The position numbers and the translations under genes were made by a program. 64,000 nucleotides of DNA from contig JAPNXP010000001.1 of assembly GCA_028753945.1 (NCBI GenBank), positions 10,716,501-10,780,500 on the forward strand, in the 5' to 3' direction. This stretch comes from Hexactinellida sp. DTS-2022. Taxonomy: Eukaryota > Porifera > Hexactinellida. Under the pieces are notes generated by a model that was not told the origin of the DNA, ran no database searches, and worked only from the letters and a program-made list of their open reading frames with translations. Below, piece by piece: positions 43,649 through 53,456 of the stretch (positions within the stretch are counted from its first letter, which is position 1; each line of letters starts with the position of its first letter).

Positions 43649-44200
43649 CAGAGATGCAGTGGTCTGGACCGGACCGGACCGACCGGTCTCAGGTCGGTCC
43701 GGTCCGCATATTTTCAAGTGCGGTCTGGACCGGTCCAGATTAACGATATAACGGTCTGGAGTCTGGACTCATCCTAAATTGGACAAACGATCAGGTTCCT
43801 ATTCGTAATTTCATATTGTTTACAAGCACATAAGTAATAAGTATCTTATAAATACAAGTAGATATAATTAGCCACTCTACTATGCGGTCTGTAACGGTCC
43901 AAATAAGGGATATAACGGTCTGGATCAGTACATCGGTCTGGACCGGTCCGGACCGTCTAGATCAGTGGTTCTCAACCGGGGGTGCGAGGTACGATTCTGG
44001 GGGGTCCGGGCAAAGAGTACAAGTTCTGTTTATAGTAAAAAATCAACGATCTTACGTTTACCAGGGGGTGCGAGAGTTGATTTTGAAAGCTAAAGGGGTG
44101 CGGAAGTTTAAAAAGGTTAAGAAACACTGGTCTATATAAAAATCATGACGGTCCGGTCCGGTCCATGAAATTTCCGGACCGCTGCATCTCTGAGACTCTG
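43649..44200. mobile_element. hAT MITE rich in CCGGTCC, containing a nested hAT MITE
   Basis: Perfect 8-bp duplication ACTGCAAC at 43641-43648 and 44201-44208. Left end CAGAGATGCAGTGGTC; right end GACCGCTGCATCTCTGAGAC then TCTG, where the terminal CTCTG is duplicated. Interior is tandem GGTCCGGACC-type sequence. 552 bp, including the 157-bp insertion at 43973-44129. Confidence 0.9.
43973..44129. mobile_element. hAT MITE nested inside another hAT MITE
   Basis: CAGTGGTTCTCAACC and GGTTAAGAAACACTG ends; flanks GTCTAGAT (43965-43972) and GTCTATAT (44130-44137) match at 7 of 8. Younger than its 43649-44200 host. Confidence 0.9.
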
Positions 44201-44230
44201 ACTGCAACATATAGATAGTAGGTAGCTTGT

Positions 44231-44545
44231 TTTTCACGTAGGGTTAAGTATTCGCTTTGGTTGATACTGTCTTGCCATTGTTGGCTATGTTCTTCTAGTT
44301 TTACGTTTCTACAGGAAGACATACTATATACTACTCATTGAGCTCTTTATAATTATGTTGCAATATGCTCCGCTTATTTACGAGCTACACCCGTTAATCG
44401 GGTCAATATTTATTATGGAACGGAGTTAAAGTTCGGCTTGAGTATTTTCGATTAATTGGGTCAATTATTTTAATGGTGTTTATTCCTAAATTTATTTTCA
44501 TAGATTTTGATAGAATTTTTTATAACGAGAGTTCACTGTAGTACC
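44231..44545. mobile_element. Short derivative of the THAP-exon element
   Basis: TATTCGCTTTGGTTGAT-ACTGTCTT matches 39606-39630, and GAGCTACACCCGTTAATCGG through TTTATTCCTAAATTTATT matches 40578-40700. The middle, including the THAP exon, is absent, as in an internally deleted transposon. Confidence 0.55.
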
Positions 44546-44699
44546 AGTAAATGTTATAACGAAATATTCGTTTATATAAACGGAATATTATGAATGTGCA
44601 GTTTACTGTAAAACTCGCTATACACGATGCAATATTGTTCCACTATGGTGGGCTTATAGCCTAAGGGTATATAGCTAGCTGTTGTATCTATCTATCTAC

Positions 44700-44998
44700 C
44701 AGTGCTCGACAAAATGAAATTTTGATGGTGGTTAATTAAGCCACCACCTCACTTTTTCTGGTGGCTAAAGAATAAACAACGGCCGATTTAACAAACCACT
44801 GATGTCTTAACAAAGATCTAATGCCTAAAACAACACTCATATTTATAGCAAATAATGCAGCGATAAATATAATCTACACCACGTCAAATAATCCACAATT
44901 CATGGTAGATTAGTTAAGCCACCAAAGGAAATATTTGGTGGCAAAAATAAGATTTTTGGTGGCTAATGCCACCAAACCACCTAATTTGTCGAGCACTG
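44700..44998. mobile_element. hAT MITE immediately upstream of the PKA regulatory gene
   Basis: CAGTGCTCGACAAA and TTTGTCGAGCACTG exact ends; flanks CTATCTAC (44692-44699 and 44999-45006) identical. Internal GGTGGCTAA / GCCACCA motifs. 299 bp; ends 70 bp before the PKA-R start codon. Confidence 0.93.
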
Positions 44999-45068
44999 CT
45001 ATCTACCCTATCTATCTATTACTAATTTACTACAGTACATTACATTGCCTCTTCAGCTAGACTAGCTA

Positions 45069-46250
45069 ATGTCCGAGAATGGCCTCTCTCTGCAGCTGAG
45101 TATACCCGACCCATCAGCTGACTCCTACTGCTCCCTACACAGCGTACAGTCCCTGCTACAGGCCGCACTCAATGAAGTAACCAAACACCAACCCGCCTGT
45201 CCTGAGTTATTCCTCCGTGAGTACTTCTCCCAGCTCTGCGTCCCACACACGCCTACAGAGCTCTCCTCATTCACGGCTACGCCCACGGACGACACGGAGC
45301 CGCTCCCCTCCAAGTACAGACTCCTGGACCCCTCGCAGTCGCCCTCCGACGCCTCTCCGGTGGTGCCCCCGGGAATGCGCAGCCGCAGGAACGGCATTAG
45401 CGCGGCCGTTATTAAGGAGGAGGAGGCCAACACCTACGTGAAGCGCGTCATACCGAAGGACTATAAGACTATGAACGCGCTCTCCAAGGCCTTCCAGCAT
45501 AACATCCTGTTTTCACACCTGGATGAGACGGAGCATAGCGATATATTCGACGCCATGTACATGGACAAGTTCATCAGCGGGGAGACTGTGATACAGCAGG
45601 GGGACCATGGAGATAACTTCTACATTATACATACCGGAGAGGTTGAGGTTATCGTAGACTCGCGACTTGTTAAGATAATCGGAGAGGGCGGCTCTTTCGG
45701 AGAGCTAGCTCTTATCCATGGTACGCCCCGTGCTGCTACGATCAAGGCGCGCAGTCAGGTCGTACTATGGATATTAGACCACGACTCGTACAGACGGATC
45801 CTTATGAAGAACACCATTCGGAAGCGGCGGCTCTACGAGCACCTGCTGCAGAACGTATCTGTGCTGCAGTCGCTGGACCAGTGGGAGCTGATGACGGTGG
45901 CGGACTCGCTGGAGCCGTGCCACTTCGCTAACGGGGAGCGAGTGGTGCAGCAGGGGGACATGGGGGAGGACTTCTACATCATAGAGAAGGGAACAGCCTG
46001 TGTGCTGCAGAGCAAGGAAGGGACCAGGGATGAGAGCCAGGTGGGGACACTCGGACCCTCGGACTACTTCGGAGAGATATCTCTCCTGCTGAAGCGGCCC
46101 CGAGCTGCCACCGTGGTGAGTGTAGGGGAGCTGAGGTGCGTAAAGCTGGACAGAGCGAGGTTTGAGCGCGTGCTGGGTCCCATCGCTGATCTGCTGAAGC
46201 GTAACATTAAACATTACAAGAGCGCAATATCTCTAGAGGCTATGGTTTGA
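45069..46250 (+). CDS. PRKAR1A: cAMP-dependent protein kinase type I regulatory subunit
   Basis: 393 residues in a single exon. Order: N-terminal dimerisation/docking helices ([13 protein letters not shown] ... [10 protein letters not shown], about 25-57), a linker with the inhibitor site RRNGISAAV (106-114), whose Gly at the phospho-acceptor position makes it a type I pseudosubstrate, and two cyclic-nucleotide-binding domains with phosphate-binding cassettes [15 protein letters not shown] (210-224) and [15 protein letters not shown] (334-348). Both cassettes keep the Glu and Arg that hold cAMP. It holds PKA catalytic subunits inactive until cAMP binds. Assignment to RI-alpha versus RI-beta is not possible; animals outside vertebrates usually have one RI gene. 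A hAT MITE occupies the region just upstream. Confidence 0.95.
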   Translation: MSENGLSLQLSIPDPSADSYCSLHSVQSLLQAALNEVTKHQPACPELFLREYFSQLCVPHTPTELSSFTATPTDDTEPLPSKYRLLDPSQSPSDASPVVPPGMRSRRNGISAAVIKEEEANTYVKRVIPKDYKTMNALSKAFQHNILFSHLDETEHSDIFDAMYMDKFISGETVIQQGDHGDNFYIIHTGEVEVIVDSRLVKIIGEGGSFGELALIHGTPRAATIKARSQVVLWILDHDSYRRILMKNTIRKRRLYEHLLQNVSVLQSLDQWELMTVADSLEPCHFANGERVVQQGDMGEDFYIIEKGTACVLQSKEGTRDESQVGTLGPSDYFGEISLLLKRPRAATVVSVGELRCVKLDRARFERVLGPIADLLKRNIKHYKSAISLEAMV

Positions 46251-47238
46251 ATAGAGCAGTCTGTGTGTGCATATTTGTAACTGATTCATAATTGATATAT
46301 TCATGTATTTCCGGGTCCCTTCTTAAACTATTCCTTATAGCAAACCATTTGATCACAGAGCCGGACTCTCTTGTAACATAGCACACATTAGTGGATATGA
46401 TATAATACTCGTATTAATGTAGGTAGTTAAAATATTAATTAATTAATATTCAAATTAAAACCACTTCTACCGAATGTGAACAAGACCTGCCTCTTTGTGC
46501 GGCAATCTCGTCGGTGATGCTTTCGTTTGTCACAATATTGGCAATTTTGCTTTGGGAAAATTCTCTCAAAGAGATTTGGATCTGCGTTAAGCTAAGATGA
46601 GTCATGAGTAGATAGGCCCGAAACCATCTTAAACCTTGGGGTGTACACATTTTGATCCTGGTGAGGTAGGAGTGAGCGCAAGATCAAACAAACCCCCTCA
46701 GTAACCCTATATCCCTTATACTTATTTGTTGGGTCACATTCTGTTCGGAATATTCATAGTCACTAACGATTTCGGGATCCAATTGATACGCTAGTGGACA
46801 CGCTGGGGTTTCCAAAACACCTTTATACCTGGGACTAATATTCCATGGAACTTTGGTCTCGGATCATTATTACGGTAAGATGGTCCTAGGACCAAAATTA
46901 TAATGACATCTTGATCTAATTGTGCGATCAATTTTTCCGCAAACATTTTGGCCATTGGATGATTTACTAGCCAGGTTTAAAGTTATTTCTTATGAGTGTT
47001 TATTTGATTAATAATTATAACAAGCTACCTTATGAATTTATTGATCTATTACTGATACAAGAAATTGAGTCAATTATTACAAATTGCTGTGAGAATTTTA
47101 TTAACTTACATAGAATAATTCCCCAAACCAATTACACTGTATTTCATTCTTAACACAGAATTTGCAATTAATGGTACCTGGCCTGGCCATGGGCATGCGG
47201 TATAAATTGGGTTGAAAAGAAAGTCAATATAATTGCAC
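46251..47238. other. Spacer with a relic repeat
   Basis: AT-rich; 46828-46915 is a fragment of the TGTCAC-ended family (GGGACTAATATTCCATGGAA ... GGTCTC). A 200-bp open stretch on the minus strand at 46450-46650 resembles no protein I know. Otherwise nothing recognised. Confidence 0.4.
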
Positions 47239-47391
47239 AGGGTTTTTTTTAAGGCCGATCTTGGTGTAAATTTTGCACCAAGATTTTTGGAGTTACACCA
47301 CGATTATGGGTCGGCAGCAGCCTCTGCAGTGTTGAGTTACACCATGGCAGAGCTGAGTTGCACCAAGGTCTCAACCTTAAAAAAACCCCTG
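47239..47391. mobile_element. hAT MITE with perfect 8-bp duplication
   Basis: CAGGGTTTTTTTTAAGGCCG at the left, GGTCTCAACCTTAAAAAAAC then CCCTG at the right; flanks TAATTGCA (47231-47238, 47392-47399) are identical. The same family is at 42211-42335 in inverse orientation. Confidence 0.92.
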
Positions 47392-47490
47392 TAATTGCAC
47401 ACTATGATACATTACTGTTTGGAATAGTGAGGGTTTACTTTATTAAACAAAAATCACACAAAATACTTAATATAATTAGCAAATAATTAA

Positions 47491-48594
47491 TCATTGTAGA
47501 AGAGGGTTCCTAAATTTCGTTTTGTATCCTGTTTGGCCTTTCACTCGCCTCCAGATTACGATTGACATTTTATATAGTCCAGTAGCTATATAGGGAAGAA
47601 CTATGCAAGCAGCACCGATATAGTAGATCGGACAGAGAACAAGATAAACTGCTGTTGTAACATTATCAGCAATAGGATGATATCGTATTTTGCAGAAATT
47701 GAAGTTACTACTTTCAGAAGAAATGTTGTCCCAAACTATGTTGAAAACAATTAACACACAAGATAGCATGTCTGTTACAATGAGGATAAATATTCCGATC
47801 CATAAAATAGATAGGAATCTCACAAACCTCTTTTGCATCCTTATTAATTTTTTGCATAACCTTTTTTTTGTTTTGCTGATTTTGAGGTCTACTATTGTCC
47901 AGTTGATTACCATCTTCAGTCTTCTTGAGTGTTTAATCAGCAAAACAAATAGGACAGCTTCAATTACACAATGAATTAATTTTGTTATTACTGTGAAGAT
48001 ACAAATCAGGGTACACATCTGAATAATTACTATAGATACCACGGTGATACCCAAATAATAGCGAATATTTGTCGATTTAATCCAACTTTTCCGAGCGTAT
48101 CTCGCTGATAGATAGATACAGAGGCTTGTCATTAGAGATATACTTAGCACAAATAGATTTGTTGCCATTGTATTAATGTAAAGCATAAAATTTACATTCA
48201 CATTATCGTTAAGAACTTTGTTACGAAATAACACATTTAATTGATGGGAAAAAGGATCATTGACTTTTCTTAATAAACGAGATTCATTAGAGTAGTTTGA
48301 CTCGTTAAAGATTAGGCTTATTGTAGAGGGTATGTAAATTAGTGAAATTGCTAGCGGTTCTATAATATTCATAGCAAATAGGAAAACATGTTTTACAAAC
48401 TCGGTTTTTGCTTTGTAAGCTGTATCCTGGGAGTCCGTGCTACTATCCAGGTTTCTCAGAGAAGCTTTGTAGCTACTCCAATTCTGTTGAATAGCCTGCA
48501 ACAAATATACGAACCAGAACAAAAATGCTGTTAGGAATAACAAATATATTCCAGGGCTAACAACTGCCAATAACAGAGCCGTTTTTGCAAACAT
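47491..48594 (-). CDS. Unrecognised multi-pass membrane protein
   Basis: 367 residues from the first in-frame ATG (MFAKTALLLAVVSPG); the frame is open 23 codons further upstream (to a TGA) without another ATG. About seven hydrophobic segments: FAKTALLLAVVSPGIYLL, TAFLFWFVYLL, VFLFAMNIIEPLAISLIYIP, MATNLFVLSISLMTSLCIYL, GITVVSIVIIQMCTLICIF plus CVIEAVLFVLLI, ILWIGIFILIVTDMLSCVLI, and VYLVLCPIYYIGAACIVLPY. Potential N-glycosylation NES/NYS/NIS sites lie in loops. A Lys/Arg-rich loop (KISKTKKRLCKKLIRMQKR) precedes the sixth segment. Codons are AT-rich, unlike the conserved genes here. No family motif recognised; a 7TM receptor-like protein is possible but unproven. Confidence 0.6.
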   Translation of the reverse strand: MFAKTALLLAVVSPGIYLLFLTAFLFWFVYLLQAIQQNWSSYKASLRNLDSSTDSQDTAYKAKTEFVKHVFLFAMNIIEPLAISLIYIPSTISLIFNESNYSNESRLLRKVNDPFSHQLNVLFRNKVLNDNVNVNFMLYINTMATNLFVLSISLMTSLCIYLSARYARKSWIKSTNIRYYLGITVVSIVIIQMCTLICIFTVITKLIHCVIEAVLFVLLIKHSRRLKMVINWTIVDLKISKTKKRLCKKLIRMQKRFVRFLSILWIGIFILIVTDMLSCVLIVFNIVWDNISSESSNFNFCKIRYHPIADNVTTAVYLVLCPIYYIGAACIVLPYIATGLYKMSIVIWRRVKGQTGYKTKFRNPLLQ

Positions 48595-48663
48595 TACTAA
48601 ATATAGTAACTGAGTGAGAATCGTTGAATATTTATACACTATACAGGTAGGAACCGTAATCAA

Positions 48664-49502
48664 TAATATTTCTCAGCACTTGATTATTCATGACATAACT
48701 TTAACAGATATGATGGCGATTACAGATTATTAATGCACTCTCAAATTTATTTAGCAATAGTTTCATTATTTTGTCCTGCATCTCGATTATGGTGGGCACT
48801 GGGCACAATTGCACAAATTATATACATTGGTAAGCCTCTGAAATTATGCGATACAGCTTTACCTGAATATCCCAAATGTAATAAAAGCATAAAAATCTCA
48901 TTAATTGAACCCTAGCTACCAGAGACCACTTTGCGAGTGGCTAGGTAATCTTTCCCGTTTGACTATTAAATTTGGATAACCAAGTCTTAGTAACACGATA
49001 TTCGCATTAGCATCCGATTTAAAAATCTTATATTTTATAAGGACTAATAACCAATCTATTTCTTCATAAGCCACTTCAATTTAGTTGTTTATTCAATAAA
49101 AGAAATTATGATTGCTGTCGAATTATGTATGATCTAATTTCTTATGACTTGTAATCACTGGCCGTCTATTCTTGGCTGAGTTATTTAATTTCGTAATTAT
49201 TAAATAAGATCTACCCTTTTACACCAGGTGTATTGCATAATAGGGTATTATAAACTCGATTATATCATTGTTGTGTCTTTGTTCGGATTGTATTATAGAA
49301 TGTTAGGAAAATATGTATATTTGTATGCGAGTTGGATAATTATAATAAGTGACTTTTTATGCTGATTGCGAATTTTGTAAATTAACTAACTAAAAATAAA
49401 AAGTATAGTAATTTATATACAGCTAAGTTGTTTTATTATGAAATTAAAGGGACCAAAATTGTGTTAATAATAGAGAGACTTCATAATAAGCGACCTCAAG
49501 AT
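48664..49502. other. Spacer with weak Helitron-like remnant
   Basis: AT-rich. 49255-49420 keeps ACTCGATTATATCATTGTTG, TTGTTCGGATTGTATTA and ATGCTGATTGCGAATTTTGT, which match the Helitron-like family in order but with many changes. Nothing else identified. Confidence 0.4.
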
Positions 49503-49511
49503 TTCATAATA

Positions 49512-49668
49512 CACTCACTCTGTTCTCTTTAATAGTCCACTAGTGGGCAAATGGCCCAAAGTGTACTATTAGAGAACATGGACTATGACAGTTTTAGAAA
49601 TACTAGTTGATTTGGACAAGTAGATACGTGGACTATTGGAAAAGTTGACAATTTGAGAGAACAGACTG
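49512..49668. mobile_element. Probable pogo-like MITE
   Basis: CACTCACTCTGTTCTCT on the left and AGAGAACAGACTG on the right are imperfect inverted repeats; TA at both borders (49510-49511, 49669-49670). Internal TAGTCCAC/GTGGACTA motifs mirror too. Confidence 0.6.
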
Positions 49669-49717
49669 TAATACAAACCTTATACAAGTTGTTAAATTGG
49701 GACAATAGGGTTTGTTC

Positions 49718-50570
49718 ATCTATACTATTAAAACACAAGGCTGGGTGTGGGTGTGTGTATATATTTGTTTGTATGTTACGAGTTGATTGAAGAAAGTGGA
49801 CGGTTTCCAAATGTAATTTTTGGCATACAGGGGCAACTTTTGGCACCCGCCAACAAGTTGAGGTTTCCACTCAAAATTTATCACACCTCGACAAGTTATG
49901 ACGTCATTGTCACATTTCGAAAACCCTGAAAATTCACTTAATCGCACTTAATTCGCGCCCTTTAAGAGATAAAAATCTGAAAATTTAATAGAACATGTAC
50001 ATTAATGATGCTGACACGTTGGTCACGCCAGATTGCAAATATGCTAACTCATTATCACATGAAGACGTAATCACAATAATTTCAAATTGTTAAATTTGAC
50101 GTTTTAGGATTATTTACACTTTATAATCAATATTAGGAGTATATAAACCACACACCAACTGTGCCGCGGTTGGTGTGTGGTTGTGTAACATGTTATAAAC
50201 GTAAAATGTTATAAACGTAACATGTTACAAACATAACATGTTATAAACGAAACATGTTACAAAATCGCATCTGGCGTTTGTCTTGAAAATTGGTTGAACA
50301 GTGCCCCAAAATTTCAGGTTGCATTAAGCTTTCTAAGTAAATTTACACCTCATTACATTGTTAATTTAAAAATTATGTATGATTTATTGCTTATTCATTG
50401 CAACATAGAATATTAAATGTCTTTCAATTGTTCTCTTGCTGCTCCCCCCCTCAACAGATTTTCACAAAAATTGGAAAGTTCGACGCCTCCATGTTTCAAA
50501 CATAACATGTTACAAACAAACTACTTTTTTTTTAACTTACAATCGGGTCTGCGGCCCTCGCTTGTATTTA
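49718..50570 (+). mobile_element. Second Helitron-like family, with a 14-bp stem hairpin
   Basis: Starts ATCTATACTATTAAAACACA then G/T-rich GGGTGTGGGTGTGTG, like 12735 and 59118. Contains a perfect 14-bp stem (AACCACACACCAAC, 50146-50159; GTTGGTGTGTGGTT, 50169-50182) with a 9-nt loop, then repeats of AACATGTTATAAACG (50190-50260). A segment near 50546 (CGGGTCTGCGGCCCTCGCTT) is the inverse of one at 13436. The 3' boundary is uncertain. Confidence 0.45.
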
Positions 50571-51297
50571 AATCAAATGCCTTTTCAAATTTTATGCCGG
50601 TTGTATTTATAAACTGTGGAATGTAACGAAAAATGATCGAAAATTGTATATCCTCTTTCCATACGTCACGTTTTTTGCCATTTTTGTAATAAAACTACGG
50701 TCTATCACATTCGTTATATTTCTCTCCTTGGGTTCATTACGCAATGTTCGAAGGACTCGCACACAGGTTGATTATATTCTAGAAATCCCGTAGGGATTAT
50801 TTTAACTGGCCGCTAGCCTATGTACAAATGGCCGTTGTATAGAGTGACATTTAGCAGATTCTACTGTACAACATATGAGGCAGAGCAGGGAATCTCAACC
50901 TCTTTGGGTGAGGCCTCTTAATCAGTATATTTATATCCGAGGACCCCAGGTTTATGTTGTTATAAGGACAAAGCAAATTATTTAGAAAATACTAACCCAG
51001 GACGCGCCGGAATATTGATTCTAATTTAACACAATTCTATCGACAAGCTTGTCCGTGTGTATAATACCGACTCCAAATATTGTAATTAATGAACATTAAC
51101 AGTTTGAATTAATCCAATACAAAAAAATAATACATTTATCTTAGAAAACTGACTTTAAGATAAACTGTGATGTGGTATCATAATTCCTCACAACACGCCG
51201 AACAACGAATCACAGCCGTGGATTTGGATTTGGAATTCACTAAAAAACAACGAGACTAAGATAAATAATAGATCTGTGTAAAAGGAATTAGTTGCAT

Positions 51298-52279
51298 CAG
51301 GGACTTCTTTAATATAGGGACTGTAAACTTCGTTTTACGGTAAAATTAGCGTAGGCCTAAAACAGTATTGTTACTTATTGATATCCCGTAATCCGCTAAT
51401 GCTAAAAACAACAAGGCTGGATTCGGTTAACCGGTTACCGTTGCTGACATCGGTTAACGATTAGAGATTTTATTAACCAGTTAGCCGGTCTGTTGAATAA
51501 CAGTAGAGTTATTGGGAAATTAATGTATAAAGTATTAAATCTTTTTGAATTTTATCAGAATATGTAGTCCTAAATCCATTTCTCATCACCACTTAATACA
51601 TTTTATTGGATAACATTGATTTAAATATAGATTTGAAAGAAACTTATCAAGATTTTTTAATAAACAACATAATGACAGATATCTGATAGGTAAGAATTAG
51701 CTAAACTACAAAACAGGGTCAGGGCAATCCTCCTGTGGAGAGTGCCAAAATAATAATATAGGCTAAGGGGAACGCCTAAGGTGAATCAATGTGATCTACT
51801 GAGTCCCTAAATATGAATTCCCATTTCCCATTCGCCAATAATAAATTTCATATGTATAAAGTTAAGAAATCTCGAGATTTTAACAATATTACCATATATG
51901 GAAAGGTGTGAGAATCGCATAACTTACATTCCACAAATATTTTCGATAAACCAATATGACCGTTGGACTCCCAAAATATGATTTCCTGTACGAAAATGAT
52001 ACATTTAATATGTATAAAGTTAAGAAATCTCGAGATTTTAACAATATTACCATATATGGAAGGGTGTGAAAATCGCATAACTTACATTCCACAAATATTT
52101 TAGATAAACCAATATTACCGTTGGACTCCCAAAATATGACTTCCTATACGACAATAATACATTTCCTGTGTCTAGCATTAGCGGATTACGGGATATCAAT
52201 AAGTAACAATACTGTTTTAGGCCTACGCTAATTTTACCGTAAAACGAAGTTTACAGTCCCTATATTAAAGAAGTCCCTG
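51298..52279. mobile_element. About 980-bp element with roughly 100-bp near-perfect inverted repeats
   Basis: CAGGGACTTCTTTAATATAG begins the left arm (51298-51404); the reverse complement, through GATATCCCGTAATCCGCTAA, forms the right arm (52174-52279). Flank GTTGCAT at 51291-51297 and 52280-52286 is a 7-bp direct repeat. Inside are two or more copies of a 160-bp unit (AAAGTTAAGAAATCTCGAGA at about 51856 and 52016). No transposase. Confidence 0.85.
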
Positions 52280-52694
52280 GTTGCATCTACAAAGAAGATA
52301 GTCAAACTAATAATGTCGATTAATATTTATCAGCAGAAGATTATAAAAATCAGAATCTCGTAAGCAAATCTATAGAGTTACAGTGTAGATGACACCATTA
52401 TTTAAACTGTGTCATAAATGAATATTGTATAACAGCATAAGCAGTTGGCGGTATCATGAGGGTCCGGGAAATTGCCCGAGTTTAGACGGTTTGCTCCGAA
52501 CACGGCCCCGTGGTCATTAGCTAATGATTGCCTCAGGACTTTCCCAGTGCATTCCCTGAGTTTAATTGCATTCTTTAGCACAGTTCGGTTATAAGCAATT
52601 CCTCTAATATAAATATTGCACTATTAGCAAGTTTTTTTCATTCCTGATTAGCGAGCATTTAATGTTAATTCTGTTCCTCTAATAGCAATATTGC

Positions 52695-52962
52695 TACCGT
52701 AATGCTACGAATAAACGTCCGGCGCTTATAGATTTCGTGGACCAAATTTATCCAGAATTATTTTGAAAACCCCAGAAAATACTATTTAGGCCAGTTATAA
52801 TGGTTCTCACCGACTGTATAGTATATACATACCGAAATTGCCAAAATCAATGGAATTCCACTCCAGAGTTGAACTAATGTGTTTAAATTTTAGTATACCA
52901 ATGTCATTTTAATGACCCGGCGCTTATTCACGCCCCCGCCGCTTATTTGGGGAAATATGGTA
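52695..52962. mobile_element. Inverted-repeat element with TACCGTA ends, nested in another element
   Basis: Left TACCGTAATGCTACGAATAA, right TTATTTGGGGAAATATGGTA; GGCGCTTAT occurs inverted inside both. It sits inside a larger TIR-like region (about 52587-53023) whose ends are ACAGTTCGGTTATAAGC and GCGAACACCACTGTA, resembling 30544-30668. Confidence 0.6.
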
Positions 52963-53022
52963 ATAGCTAGCAAGCAAATTTCTTCAAAATGAGACTTGAT
53001 ATTACGCGAACACCACTGTATG

Positions 53023-53456
53023 TAGAAATTGTTTTACATCCAATTGGAAGTTTGTCAGTAGAAGTCCAGTTCGTAGATTGAAAGTACAAAGCAAAGCCTG
53101 CCCCTGAGGGGGGACAGCTGTCCCTAGTGCACTAGCTCCGGGGGGACCGCTGTACTATGACATAGTATATCGTAAATTACCAGTATCAATTTAGAGTTTG
53201 CCAAAAGCCTAATCTTTTTCAATTCTTCAGAAAACCCGGAATGATAAATTTGCTAGGTAATAACTCAATTTTTTGTGTGCCTTGTAAGAATATACCAATA
53301 TCCCGACCCTTATTATAGCACTAAATGCTAATTATCATGATACCAAGTGAGTGACAGTGAAGAGAATAGATAATTTTAATAAATAAACTAAAACAAAAAA
53401 TAAACGAATGAATATATAGTTGGGTGAAACATCACATGACCAACTAATTAATTAAA
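53023..53456. other. Spacer 3' of ABCC copy 1
   Basis: AT-rich, with one short GC-rich patch at 53098-53150 (CCCCTGAGGGGGGACAGCTG). No gene or element recognised. Confidence 0.4.
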
